A DNA stretch of 64,000 bases from Alcanivorax quisquiliarum (GCF_023051175.1 NZ_JALKII010000005.1:124001-188000), one strand, 5' to 3'; counted from the stretch's first letter, positions 17,189 through 25,944 are shown. Notes: generated by a model from the sequence alone, not told the origin. Translations and numbers: made by a program.

Positions 17189-20100
17189 TCAGGTGTTGGC
17201 CTGGCTGCTGCTGGCCGGGGATTGCTGCAAGGCAATCTCGTCACCGGCCCGGTTGAGAATGTGTACATCCACCTGGCTGTAGGAAATGCGCAGCCCCTGC
17301 TCGCGGCAAAGCTGGTCGATGCGTCGGTTGAGCTCGTCACCGGCCGGGGTGCGGTCCGCCAGTTCGCTGACATGCACCCGCAGCTCGTGATCCTGGGTGG
17401 CGCTGCCGAAGGCGGTGAAGATGGCCTGCGGCGCGGGCGTTTGCATCACTCGCGGGTTCTCGCTGGCGGCCTGGAGCAGCAAGCGCCGGATCAGCTCCGG
17501 GTCGCTGCCGTGGGCAAAGCCGATCTGGATCACCAGCCGCGTAATGGTATCCGTGAGCGACCAGTTCACCAGCCGGTCGGTGACGAACGCCTTGTTCGGG
17601 ATAATCACTTCCTTGCCGTCACCGTCGCGCACGGTGGTAGCGCGGATGCGAATGCGCGTCACCGTGCCGGTGTGATTGCCCAGCGTAATCAGATCGCCCA
17701 CGCGCACCGGGCGCTCGAACAACACGATAATGCCGGCGACAAAGTTGCCGAAGATTTCTTGCAGGCCAAAGCCCAGCCCCACACCCAATGCGGCCACCAG
17801 CCACTGCAACTTGTCCCAGGAAACGCCGAGCGAGCCAATGGCGACCACCAGCCCGACCGCCGTGATGATATAAGCCAGCAGGGAGGTGATGGTGTAGGCG
17901 CTGCCCGGCCGTAGTGCCAGCCGAGACAGCACCGCCACTTCGAGCAGGCCAGGCAGGTTGCGGGCCATCATCAGCGCCACGATCAGAAATAGCATCCCGA
18001 ATACCACATCACCAAGGCTGGTGCGTACCAGCTGCGCCTGCTCGCCGGTGCCCACGGTCTGTTGCCACAAGGTAATGGTGTCGAGGTAAGACATCGCCCC
18101 GATCAGATCAGCCCAGACCCAATAAATGGCAACACCAAATACCAGCAGCAAAAACAGATGTGCGATGCGCAATGCCTGGGTGTTCACCAGCGCCAGATCA
18201 AGCGGCGGCTCTTCCGCTTCGGGCACATCGCTCGGCTCGGCCTGCTTGGCCAGGCGCAGCTCTTCGCGCCGTATCAGCGCCCGCCGATAGGCCAGCCGGC
18301 GGGCCGCCAGTGTCAGGCCACGGCGCACCGTAGCGGCGCAGAGCAACCACAACACCAGCAGGTAAAACGAATCCACCAGCCGGCCGCCAAGGCGCACGGC
18401 GGTGTAGTAGTAGCCCAGCGCGGCCAGCACTGTCAGCAGCAGCGGTGCCAGCGCGATGGCAGCAATGGAAAGGCGCAGCAGGCGCACCCCCGGCGCACTC
18501 GGGTAGCCGGCCACCAGCCGCCACATCAGCGCCGCCAGGATCGGCCCCGCGAGCAACATCACCCACAAGCCGATCACATCATCCGCAAGCCGCTGCGGTG
18601 TCTGCTCGCCAACGGCAATCACCGCTGCCAGTGGCACAAAGGCAAGCCCGAGCAACAGCAGCAGGCGACGCATGGCGCGAGTATTCTCGGCCGGCCAGCG
18701 GAAGTGCCGGATGATGACGCCGTCGCGGCGGAACAGCCGCAACAACAGTCCGAATACCAGCGCGATCATTGCCAGCTTCATCATGGCGGCGCCGATCAGC
18801 GTGGCGCCGGCGGTGTCGCCGCTACGCAGCACCAGCCCGGTGGCACCGAGCACTAATGGCAGCGGCGCCACGGCGAGCACGTTCAGCGCCAGCGCGGCGG
18901 GAGTGTTGCGCTGGGCATCCAGCCGCAGAAAGCCGATCTGCTCGTCGATGGCCGCCAGGCGCCGGCGCAGCGCCGGGCGCCGCACCAGCAATACCAGCGC
19001 TGCCAGCCCGGCGAGCAGGATCAGCGGCCAGCGCGCTTGCACGCGCTCCAGCGCCTGGCGCCAGGTGGGATGTTGCCAAAGGGCCGCGACTTGCCGGGCG
19101 AAGCGTGCCGGCATCTCCAGCAAGGTGGGCACCGTCAAAGCACGGTTGCTGGGCATCCACAGCAGTTGCTCTTCGATGGTGGCTCGGGATTGCCGGCTGG
19201 CGGTCTGCAATTGTTGGCGCAGCGTGGTGCCATTGATGGCCAGCGACAGCAATTGCGTCAGCTCCGGGTCAAGCTGTTGCAGCAATTCCTGGCGCACTTG
19301 CAGTATGTTGATGAGGGCTGCTTCGGCCGCTGCATCGTCGGCATGGCCGGCTTCTTCCAGCAACTGCCGGGCGAGCCCCTGCGGTTGTAGCAGTGCGTCG
19401 CGCTGGCCGGAAATCTGAAACTGCTCCAGCCGCAGCGCCGGGATATCCAGCGAGCCGCCGGGCTGGCGGGCAAGCTGTGGCAGCAGGCGTTGTTGCTGGA
19501 ACAACAGCCGCGACAGCAGCAGGCTGCCCTGCAATGCCGATACCTGCTCGGTCAGTGAGCGCTCCAGCTGGCGCACCTTGTCGAGCTGGCTGCGCAGCTG
19601 CACGTTCACGCGCAACTGCTCATTGACTTGCGATGTGACCGCCAGCAGGCGCTCGGCCAGCGTATTGTTGGTGGCCAGCTGTGCCTGTAACACCGGCGTA
19701 TCCGGCAGCTCGGTGAGCTGTTCACGGCTGGCCGCGATGGCGGCGAGTGTGTGCGCCTTGCGTTTGGCATCCAGCACATCCTGAAGCACGCTCAGGCGGG
19801 CATCGTGGTCGTCGATCTGGCGTTGCAGCAACGTGGCGCGCTGGCTGGCCAGGGCTTTCAGCTCGGCGCTGGCCTGCATTTCCATGCGGTGCAGTTCCAG
19901 CCGGGCATTCAGCGCCGCAATCTGGGTGCGCAACCGGTCGCCGACGATCTGCTGCGCCGAGGCATCATCGCGCACGCTCAGCTGCATCAACTCGATGCGG
20001 GCGTTTTCCTGCTCCTGTAGCGCGCTGGCCAGCGCCGCCTGCACCCGCTCGGGCAGGATCTGCTGGGCGGCGATGTCGCTGGTGGTGTCGGCCAGCGTTT

Positions 20101-20506
20101 GTTGCAGCGCTTCCTGGCTGGTCAGTGTTTCCATCAGCAGGGCGTTGAGATTCTCCAGGTCGCGGTTCTGGTAATCGGCCCGCAAGGCCGCCGGATCAGC
20201 GTCGCGAAACCGCGCCAGCGCGCGCTGCTGGCGCAGGCTGTCGGCCGGTGCGTCGCGCAAGCGCTGTTGCAATTGCTGCTGGCGGCGTTGGGTATCGGCA
20301 AGCTCCTCAAGCCATTGCAGGGTCAGCTCCAGCTCACTGCGCAGCTCGGCAGCCTGGGCAGCGGGCAGCTCCTGCGTGGCGAGGTGTTGCAGCTGGCCGC
20401 GCACGGCATCCGGTTCAGGCAGGGGCTGGGCGTAGCCGGCCAGGGCAACGCCGAGCAAGGCCATGCAGGGCAGCAGTGAGCGCAGGAAGAATGGCGGCAG
20501 GATCAT
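17189..20506 (-). CDS. mscK: Large mechanosensitive channel of the MscK/MscM (KefA) family
   Basis: A 1105-aa protein. The start at ATG 20506 (MILPPFFLRSLLP, with AGGAACC upstream) gives a signal peptide to about residue 26. A periplasmic alpha-helical, coiled-coil-rich region follows to about residue 470. Then come about eleven membrane helices and the conserved MscS core (ALGVGLGFGLQEIFGNFVAGIIVLFERP, then VGDLI.LG..TGTV.RIRIRATT.RD). Such channels open under hypo-osmotic shock and release solutes; MscK is also gated by ionic conditions. It is convergent with yadH. The upstream C39-like peptidase gene is on the same strand, 97 bp away. Confidence 0.92.
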   Translation of the reverse strand: MILPPFFLRSLLPCMALLGVALAGYAQPLPEPDAVRGQLQHLATQELPAAQAAELRSELELTLQWLEELADTQRRQQQLQQRLRDAPADSLRQQRALARFRDADPAALRADYQNRDLENLNALLMETLTSQEALQQTLADTTSDIAAQQILPERVQAALASALQEQENARIELMQLSVRDDASAQQIVGDRLRTQIAALNARLELHRMEMQASAELKALASQRATLLQRQIDDHDARLSVLQDVLDAKRKAHTLAAIAASREQLTELPDTPVLQAQLATNNTLAERLLAVTSQVNEQLRVNVQLRSQLDKVRQLERSLTEQVSALQGSLLLSRLLFQQQRLLPQLARQPGGSLDIPALRLEQFQISGQRDALLQPQGLARQLLEEAGHADDAAAEAALINILQVRQELLQQLDPELTQLLSLAINGTTLRQQLQTASRQSRATIEEQLLWMPSNRALTVPTLLEMPARFARQVAALWQHPTWRQALERVQARWPLILLAGLAALVLLVRRPALRRRLAAIDEQIGFLRLDAQRNTPAALALNVLAVAPLPLVLGATGLVLRSGDTAGATLIGAAMMKLAMIALVFGLLLRLFRRDGVIIRHFRWPAENTRAMRRLLLLLGLAFVPLAAVIAVGEQTPQRLADDVIGLWVMLLAGPILAALMWRLVAGYPSAPGVRLLRLSIAAIALAPLLLTVLAALGYYYTAVRLGGRLVDSFYLLVLWLLCAATVRRGLTLAARRLAYRRALIRREELRLAKQAEPSDVPEAEEPPLDLALVNTQALRIAHLFLLLVFGVAIYWVWADLIGAMSYLDTITLWQQTVGTGEQAQLVRTSLGDVVFGMLFLIVALMMARNLPGLLEVAVLSRLALRPGSAYTITSLLAYIITAVGLVVAIGSLGVSWDKLQWLVAALGVGLGFGLQEIFGNFVAGIIVLFERPVRVGDLITLGNHTGTVTRIRIRATTVRDGDGKEVIIPNKAFVTDRLVNWSLTDTITRLVIQIGFAHGSDPELIRRLLLQAASENPRVMQTPAPQAIFTAFGSATQDHELRVHVSELADRTPAGDELNRRIDQLCREQGLRISYSQVDVHILNRAGDEIALQQSPASSSQANT

Positions 20507-20603
20507 TGTCGGTTCCTGTGACGAGAACAAGCAGCCTGCATGATCGCAGAATCTGGCGCCGCCGCCAGTGCCTGTGATGGTGCTGCTTCGCTGCGGTGGC
20601 CTG

Positions 20604-21587
20604 CTAGCGGCAGGCGGCGATGTTCGTTGCGGTAGCCGATGCTGCGGCAGTTGATGCCGCGACAGTGGTCGCGGTAGCCGCCAGGCGGCGTTCGAGCGCG
20701 GCCAGAGCCTGCGGTGCATGCTCGCTGTGGCGCGCACCCCGCAGTGCGTCTGCCGTATCACAGCCAAGCGCTGCCAGCGCCAGCGCCAGATTGTTCCAGG
20801 CCGCGAAGGCTTGCGGGCGCAGCACGGTGGCGGTGCGCCAGGCCTCGATGGCAGCTGCGGATTGCTGGCGTGCCCATAGATGATTGCCCAGCGCGAACTG
20901 CACCAGATAATCGTCCGGATGTCGTTGTGCGGTAGCGTGCCAGTAAGGCGCGGCGGCGGCGGCGCCCGCGGTGCCGGCCAATTCTTCCAGCGCCTGCACC
21001 AGCAGCACGGGCCGCGTCTGTGGCGGCAACTCGCCGACAGGCAGCACCACCCAGCCTTGCTGATCGGCCCGCTGCCAGGTGCGAACGAAGCGGTTCCAGC
21101 GCATCGGTTCCGCTTCGCGTGTGTCGGTATTGAGGATCACGCTGGCGCCGTCACGGCGATAACCGGTGACCACGGCAAAGTGCCAGCGTGGATAGAAAGA
21201 GAGGGCCAGGTTTTGCAGCACCAGCACGGGATAACCCACGTCGAGATTGGCCATCAAGGCACTGGGCGTCGTGACCGGATAGACCAGTCGCTCCCGAGCG
21301 CGAGCGGCGGCCACCAGCTCCATCGCCAGGCTGCCTTGCCGCTGCGGCAGCCAGACTTCCGCCACCAGCGCTTGCGGCGCCGCCGCTACCCCGGCACTGC
21401 CAAGCACCGTCGCCAGCGCCGCCGGCCCGCACTGGTAATCGTCCTGGGGAAAGAATGGCACGGCCGGCACCTGCGCCTCGCCGGGCATACCGGCGCTCAG
21501 CGGGGCGCGGCTCTGGCAGCCGGCGAGGGCTACCAGCAATAACAGAGCGGGCAGGGCCCAACGGCGGTGCCCGCGCAGGTATGGCAT
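20604..21587 (-). CDS. PA2778-family lipoprotein with C39-like cysteine peptidase domain and TPR tail
   Basis: A 327-aa protein. Residues 1-24 form a lipoprotein signal (LAGC, Cys24, Gln at +2), suggesting outer-membrane sorting. The peptidase domain shows Cys53 in YQCGPAALA, His136 in WHFAVVTGY and Asn153/Asp155 in LNTDT, the expected C39-like triad. Residues 200-300 resemble tetratricopeptide repeats (LVQFALGNHLWARQQ, AFAAWNNLALALAALG). The last 25 residues are Ala/Thr low complexity. The adjacent PA2779-type gene is its constant neighbour in other bacteria. The substrate is unknown. A 6-bp hairpin (20599-20615) overlaps the stop. The 62-bp gap upstream is AT-rich for this window and could hold a promoter. 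Confidence 0.85.
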   Translation of the reverse strand: MPYLRGHRRWALPALLLLVALAGCQSRAPLSAGMPGEAQVPAVPFFPQDDYQCGPAALATVLGSAGVAAAPQALVAEVWLPQRQGSLAMELVAAARARERLVYPVTTPSALMANLDVGYPVLVLQNLALSFYPRWHFAVVTGYRRDGASVILNTDTREAEPMRWNRFVRTWQRADQQGWVVLPVGELPPQTRPVLLVQALEELAGTAGAAAAAPYWHATAQRHPDDYLVQFALGNHLWARQQSAAAIEAWRTATVLRPQAFAAWNNLALALAALGCDTADALRGARHSEHAPQALAALERRLAATATTVAASTAAASATATNIAACR

Positions 21588-21649
21588 GAGTCAGGTTCTC
21601 TCTCGGGTTCTCGGTCAGGCTTTCTATTAAATTCCTATTAAATGCTCTA

Positions 21650-22054
21650 TCAAATTCTCGGAAAAACGTTGGTGACGCCGAGCAGATCAAGCACGATCAG
21701 CAATACCAGAATAAATACCAATACGCCCAGTGCCCCTTCGCCGGCTGGCAACTCGTCCGCCTGGTCGGCAAGGCTGGCCAGCTCTGCGTCGCTCAGGCGA
21801 TCCAGCCGCTCATCAATCTGCGCCGGATCAACGCCGAAACGCTCCAGTGCACTGGTGGCTTCGCTGCGTTCGAGAGCGGCTTTAAGCCGTGCCTGATTGT
21901 CGGCTCGTTGCTCCTGCGCGAGCAAGTCGGTGGTGCCGATCATGCCATTAAGGTCGGTGCCGATCATGGCCGCATGGGCAGCAGGCAGCATGAGCGTTTG
22001 TACCGCCAGCATGACGACGACAAGTGCGCGAACAATAACAGCTCTTGTGTTCAT
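21650..22054 (-). CDS. PA2779-family small secreted or membrane protein
   Basis: A 134-aa protein with an N-terminal signal or membrane segment (residues 8-28, ending AHA) and a polar middle with Asp/Glu/Gln/Leu-rich helices (residues 45-95). A C-terminal hydrophobic segment (residues 108-127) ends in the short tail TNVFPRI. The start ATG 22054 has GGAG just upstream. The family is found next to PA2778-type peptidases. The layout (signal, helical middle, hydrophobic C-terminus, short tail) would fit either a membrane partner or a substrate of that peptidase; this is inference. Confidence 0.8.
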   Translation of the reverse strand: MNTRAVIVRALVVVMLAVQTLMLPAAHAAMIGTDLNGMIGTTDLLAQEQRADNQARLKAALERSEATSALERFGVDPAQIDERLDRLSDAELASLADQADELPAGEGALGVLVFILVLLIVLDLLGVTNVFPRI

Positions 22055-22347
22055 GGGTGTTCTCCTCCACGGGCATTGGTGACCTTGAAAACGCTAGCAC
22101 ATCGTGGTGTGGGTGCTCGGGCGCGGCCGGCTGGTTTTGCAATCTTTTCGCCCGGCGCGGGTGAAAGTTGTGACGCATCGCCCTGCAACCGCGTGGCGAG
22201 GCGGGTGGCAGGTTTGCGGTAAAAGCGCTGTTGAGGCAAGGTATGTGGCCTGGCGACGGCATGTTTGAAACCCGCACCGCCAGCGCCGGGGTGCCGGGTG
22301 CGCCGTTGTCCTTGTCAGGTGATTCTTTCCAGACAGGAGACAGGAAT

Positions 22348-23388
22348 ATGTCCAGCACTTTCGTCGGGCGGCAGAGTCAGCGCCCGGATGCATCTGCGCC
22401 GGTTGAGCCGGCCGATCCTTATCCCTCCCGTATTGCCGAGGCCAGTGAGTTACCCGGCATGTTCCCCCGCCAGGACCCGGTAGTGCATTCCCGTGTGCCG
22501 CAACGCTGGCAGGGGCCGCTGGATGAAGAGGCATTGTCGCGTTACGAGCGCGACGGCTTCTTGTGGTTTGAAGGCTTCTTCTCCCGCGAGCGGGTGGAGC
22601 CCTTTTTTGATGAGCTGTCGGCCATGGCGAGTGACAGCGCTCTGATGAAATCCGATCAGGTGATTCTCGATCCGCAAAACGGCGCGCTGCGCTCGGTGTT
22701 TGCCATGCATGAGCTGTCGGAGCGCTTTGATCGCCTGACCCGTGACCCGCGCATCCTCGGCATGGTGCGGCAATTGCTCGGCGGCGATGTTTATATTCAC
22801 CAGTCTCGCGTTAACCACAAGTTCGGTTTTGAGGGCAGCGGTTTTCAATGGCACTCGGATTTTGAAACCTGGCACGCGGAAGATGGTATGCCGCGCATGC
22901 GTGCGGTGAGCGCCTCGTTGATGCTGACGGACAACAACGAATTCAATGGGCCTTTGATGCTGATCCCCGGCTCGCACCAGTATTTTATTCCCTGCGCGGG
23001 CGAAACGCCGCCGGAGAACTGGCGCCATTCCTTGAAGGCCCAGCAACTGGGTGTGCCGCCACAATCGGCGTTGTCGAAGCTTGCGCGGGAGGGTGGTATT
23101 GTCGCGCCGAAAGGCCCGGCGGGTTCATTGCTGTTGTTCGAGTGCAACGTGTTGCATGCCTCGAACCGCAACCTTTCGCCCTGGCCACGGGCGAATCTGT
23201 TTTTTGTCTACAACAGTATCGACAATCAGCCGGTGACGCCGTTTTGCGGGCAGCCGCCCCGGCCGCGCTTTCTTGCCACACGCGGCCTTGCGGCACGCGA
23301 GGGCTGGCCGGCGCAGCACCCGCGCAGCCAGATCATCCGGCCACTGGAAATGGTGGATGATTTCTGGCCGCTGGGCAGTGTTCATTAA
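22348..23388 (+). CDS. ectD: Ectoine hydroxylase
   Basis: A 346-aa Fe(II)/2-oxoglutarate dioxygenase that converts ectoine to 5-hydroxyectoine, a compatible solute. The EctD signature is clear: WHSDFETWHAEDGMPRMRA with iron ligands His169 and Asp171, and the distal ligand His270 in NVLHASNRN. ATG 22348 follows AGGAGACAGGAA, and the 39 upstream codons are not family-like. No ectA, ectB or ectC is in the window, so it is a stand-alone ectD that depends on ectoine made or imported elsewhere. It overlaps the convergent downstream gene by 4 nt. The 293-bp gap upstream, shared with the divergent PA2779 gene, must hold both promoters; I found no clear boxes. Confidence 0.93.
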   Translation: MSSTFVGRQSQRPDASAPVEPADPYPSRIAEASELPGMFPRQDPVVHSRVPQRWQGPLDEEALSRYERDGFLWFEGFFSRERVEPFFDELSAMASDSALMKSDQVILDPQNGALRSVFAMHELSERFDRLTRDPRILGMVRQLLGGDVYIHQSRVNHKFGFEGSGFQWHSDFETWHAEDGMPRMRAVSASLMLTDNNEFNGPLMLIPGSHQYFIPCAGETPPENWRHSLKAQQLGVPPQSALSKLAREGGIVAPKGPAGSLLLFECNVLHASNRNLSPWPRANLFFVYNSIDNQPVTPFCGQPPRPRFLATRGLAAREGWPAQHPRSQIIRPLEMVDDFWPLGSVH

Positions 23389-23948
23389 TCGTCTTCGGCA
23401 CCCATGGCCGCGTCCACGCGCGCCAGATTGCGGCGTATCAGAGCCTGATCTGCGGGCGAGCTGGCGTTGTTCAGCTCGCCCAGGAACTGGTTCGACTGTT
23501 GTAACGACTGTTGCAGCATTTTCTTCTGTTCGGCAGGCAGGTGCGGGTTGTTCTCGATTTCCCGCAATGCCTCCTGCAGCCCGGCATGCATGTCGGCCTG
23601 CGAGGTGCCGTATTGCTCAGCCTGCACGGCCGAATAGGCACTGAGCACCTGCACCGTGGTGTCTGCCCATTGGGTGGCCGAGGAGAATCCATGCTTGCGA
23701 AGAATACGCATGACCTCGGGATGTTCCTTGGCGGAGGCGATCAGGTGATCGCGCAAGCTCATGCCTGATGGCGCTGCATCATCAAGAAAATCGTCATCTT
23801 CAGGGAGCTGGTCTGACCATTCGCGCCCTTCTGTGGCTGCGGCAATCCAGCGATCCAGTTGTGCCTGGGTCAGATCAGCGGCATGTGTGCCAAGAGCCAG
23901 GCAAAAAAGCGACAGCGCCAGTGCTGGGCGGATCAGTTTCTTGAGCAT
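23385..23948 (-). CDS. Unrecognised periplasmic protein
   Basis: A 187-aa protein. The start ATG 23948 (MLKKLIRPALALSLF, GGAGG upstream) gives a Sec signal peptide cleaved after about residue 23 (THA-ADL). The mature part is mostly helical and polar, with an acidic stretch (PEDDDFLDDAAP) near residues 50-60 and a Gln/Asn-rich region (LQQSLQQSNQFLGELNN) near 140-165. I do not recognise a family. It follows the cNMP-domain gene by 61 bp on the same strand, so co-transcription is possible. Its stop codon overlaps that of ectD. Confidence 0.7.
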   Translation of the reverse strand: MLKKLIRPALALSLFCLALGTHAADLTQAQLDRWIAAATEGREWSDQLPEDDDFLDDAAPSGMSLRDHLIASAKEHPEVMRILRKHGFSSATQWADTTVQVLSAYSAVQAEQYGTSQADMHAGLQEALREIENNPHLPAEQKKMLQQSLQQSNQFLGELNNASSPADQALIRRNLARVDAAMGAEDD

Positions 23949-24009
23949 GAAAAACCTCCGTGTAAACGGTAATGGATAAATTGGTACGGCGGTGATCTTA
24001 GCGCAGTTC

Positions 24010-24834
24010 TCATGATGAGGGCGGGGTGTGTATCCCGGCCGGCGCCGCGCCGCCATTTGCCAGTGCCACGACTTGTGCGTTCAGGCGGGTTATCTGCCGT
24101 GCCATATCAGTGAGCAGGCCGTGAATCATGCTCGGATTGGCACGAATCAATTGCTCGAACTGGTGTTCCGGCACCTTGATGACAGCGCAACGGCTTTTCG
24201 CACGCACTGTTGCGGTGCGCGCCGAGCGCGTCAGCACCGCCAGCGCGCCGAGCAGTTCACCTTCGCCAACGTCACCCACGCTTACATCATCCACCAGTAC
24301 CTCTGCCTGGCCTTCGAACAGGCTGAAGACATAATCGGCATTTTCGCCTTGGCGAATGATCTCTTCGCCTGGCTGGTAATAGGCGAATTGCGAGTTGGTC
24401 AGTGGCATTTCACCGGTTTGCGCGGCCAGCAGGCGCACCCACAGCGCCTGCTGGGTCAGCATCAGTTGCGTCCACTGCCGTGCGCGGGTGGCGTCCGCCA
24501 GCACGGCCGCGTGTAGCGCTTCGGTATCGAATCCGAGCAGTAATACAGCGGCATCCGCCTGATATCGGATGCCTTCGCCGCTGGCATCGGGAAAGATCAG
24601 ATCGCCTTCGTCCCAGGTCAGCAGCCGTTTCTTCTGGTGCGCCATGCTCAACATACCGCCCTTCACCAGATAGGTGCGGGTGGGATCCATGCCGTGGGCA
24701 AAAGCGTTACGGGTCGGATTGAGATGCAGGGTGTCGCCGGTGATCGGCAGATGATGAGTCAGTTCACGAGCCAGGCGTTTGTATTGCCGGGCCAGTGCAG
24801 AAAAGCCGCTCGTGGGCTCCACGATAGACAGCAT
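24010..24834 (-). CDS. Cyclic-nucleotide-binding-domain protein without HTH, degenerate phosphate cassette
   Basis: A 274-aa cytosolic protein. Residues 150-235 form a Crp-type cNMP-binding beta-roll (PGEEIIRQGENADYVFSLFEGQAEVL ... TRSARTATV). Residues 50-110 look like a second, more decayed copy. No DNA-binding HTH follows; the C-terminus is a helix and a Pro/Ala/Gly tail, so it is not a classical Crp/Fnr regulator. In the phosphate-binding cassette the usual Gly-Glu is Gly-Ala (LLGALAV, about 195-201) while Arg206 is kept, so nucleotide binding may be lost or changed. A terminator-like hairpin lies 24 nt upstream of the start. Confidence 0.8.
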   Translation of the reverse strand: MLSIVEPTSGFSALARQYKRLARELTHHLPITGDTLHLNPTRNAFAHGMDPTRTYLVKGGMLSMAHQKKRLLTWDEGDLIFPDASGEGIRYQADAAVLLLGFDTEALHAAVLADATRARQWTQLMLTQQALWVRLLAAQTGEMPLTNSQFAYYQPGEEIIRQGENADYVFSLFEGQAEVLVDDVSVGDVGEGELLGALAVLTRSARTATVRAKSRCAVIKVPEHQFEQLIRANPSMIHGLLTDMARQITRLNAQVVALANGGAAPAGIHTPPSS

Positions 24835-24857
24835 GGTCAGGCTCCGTTTTTCCCCCG

Positions 24858-24891
24858 AAAAAACACGGCCAGCAAGCCGAGTTGGCCGTGT
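24858..24891 (-). terminator. Rho-independent terminator / possible attenuator before the cNMP-domain gene
   Basis: On the minus strand a perfect 9-bp stem (ACACGGCCA with TGGCCGTGT, 11-nt loop) is followed at once by six T residues. It ends only 24 nt before the ATG of the 274-aa cNMP-domain gene. The upstream crotonase gene already has its own hairpin at 25015-25037. Confidence 0.75.
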
Positions 24892-24909
24892 GTGCTGGCC
24901 GTGTGTGCT
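24884..24909. repeat. 13-bp tandem direct repeat overlapping the attenuator stem
   Basis: GGCCGTGTGTGCT occurs twice head to tail (24884-24896 and 24897-24909). The first copy supplies one arm of the terminator stem, and the second offers an alternative pairing partner for the other arm. Confidence 0.8.
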
Positions 24910-25014
24910 GGCAGAGTATGCTGCATTGACGAGCGCGTAAAGGCGTCGCAGGTCAAGGTGGTGCGCAGTGCCGGGGAAAGCGGGCAGGCGGTCACAGTTT
25001 TTTGAGGCAGAACA

Positions 25015-25037
25015 CCGGCGCGGTGAGGCCGCGCCGG
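25015..25037 (-). terminator. Hairpin terminator of the crotonase gene
   Basis: A perfect 9-bp GC stem (CCGGCGCGG / CCGCGCCGG) with a 5-nt loop lies 10 nt behind the crotonase stop. The T tract is weak (TGTTCT). Confidence 0.6.
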
Positions 25038-25047
25038 CGAGCAGATA

Positions 25048-25869
25048 TCAGTCGAACTGGCGGGGCAGAAAGGCGGGTGCTTCCTTGTTGCGTGCTGCCT
25101 GCATGGCGCGGCGCTGGTTCTTGCCACGCAGTAGTCGGAACTGATATTTGCTTTCCAGATCGAAGGCGATGTCTTCCGGCGCCGCCCAGGCTTCGTGAAA
25201 CAGGCGCTTGGTGGCGGCCAGTGCATCCGGCGAGCGCTGTAAAAGCTCCTGTGCCAACGCTTCGGCATCGGCCAGCGGATCGTCACTGACGCCGGTGACC
25301 AGATTGAGGTGCAGGGCTTCTTCGCCGGAAATAATACGGCCGGTCATGGTCAGCGCCTTGGCCACATCCATGGGCACCAGTTCGCGCAGGCTCACGCTGC
25401 CGGTCATATCGGGGATCAGACCCCATTTGCTTTCCATTACCGAAAATTCGCAATCCGGTGTAGTGAAGCGAAAATCCGCCGCCAGCGCGATTTGCAGGCC
25501 ACCACCAAAGCAGTGCCCGTGTGTCACGGCAATCACCGGCACCGGCAGCTCACGCCACGTCCAGCAGGCTTGCTGAAAAATATTGGTGCGCCGGCCGCCC
25601 CACTTGATAAATGCTCGCAAGAGGCCGAGCGGCTTGCCGAGCACGCTGGCAAAATCCAGCCCGGCGCAGAATGCCTTGCCTTCGCCTTGCAGGATCACCG
25701 CACGCAGAGAGCGATCCCGGCGCAGGCTTTTGGCGGCATCCACCAGCCCATACAGCATATCCAGATCCAGGCCGTTGTATTTTTCCGGCCGGGCGAGGGC
25801 CACATAGGCGATGCCATTTTCGCTGCGACGAACGGTGATGCGGTTTCGAAAGTGTCGGGGTTCGGACAT
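25048..25869 (-). CDS. Crotonase / enoyl-CoA hydratase-isomerase family protein
   Basis: A 273-aa cytosolic acyl-CoA enzyme. The crotonase oxyanion-hole regions are visible: GKAFCAGLDF near residue 65 and HGHCFGGGLQIALAADFRF near 118-136. ESKWGLIPDMTGS near residue 165 fits the second catalytic loop, and Asp174 could be the single acid found in isomerase or dienoyl-CoA isomerase members. Family members act on fatty-acid or aromatic acyl-CoA thioesters; the substrate here is open. It stands alone, on the same strand as the next gene but separated from it by two hairpins. Confidence 0.85.
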   Translation of the reverse strand: MSEPRHFRNRITVRRSENGIAYVALARPEKYNGLDLDMLYGLVDAAKSLRRDRSLRAVILQGEGKAFCAGLDFASVLGKPLGLLRAFIKWGGRRTNIFQQACWTWRELPVPVIAVTHGHCFGGGLQIALAADFRFTTPDCEFSVMESKWGLIPDMTGSVSLRELVPMDVAKALTMTGRIISGEEALHLNLVTGVSDDPLADAEALAQELLQRSPDALAATKRLFHEAWAAPEDIAFDLESKYQFRLLRGKNQRRAMQAARNKEAPAFLPRQFD

Positions 25870-25944
25870 GGGCGCTCTCGCTGGTGAAGTAGGCAGGTGT
25901 GTCGGGCGTCTGGTGGCGCCGAGTCAGTCAATGCGTGCGTGGCG

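Noticed and set aside
16265-17914. 549-codon plus-strand frame running through yadH into mscK
   Set aside because: It crosses two convergent, clearly identified genes and a terminator-like hairpin; the translation shows no domain.
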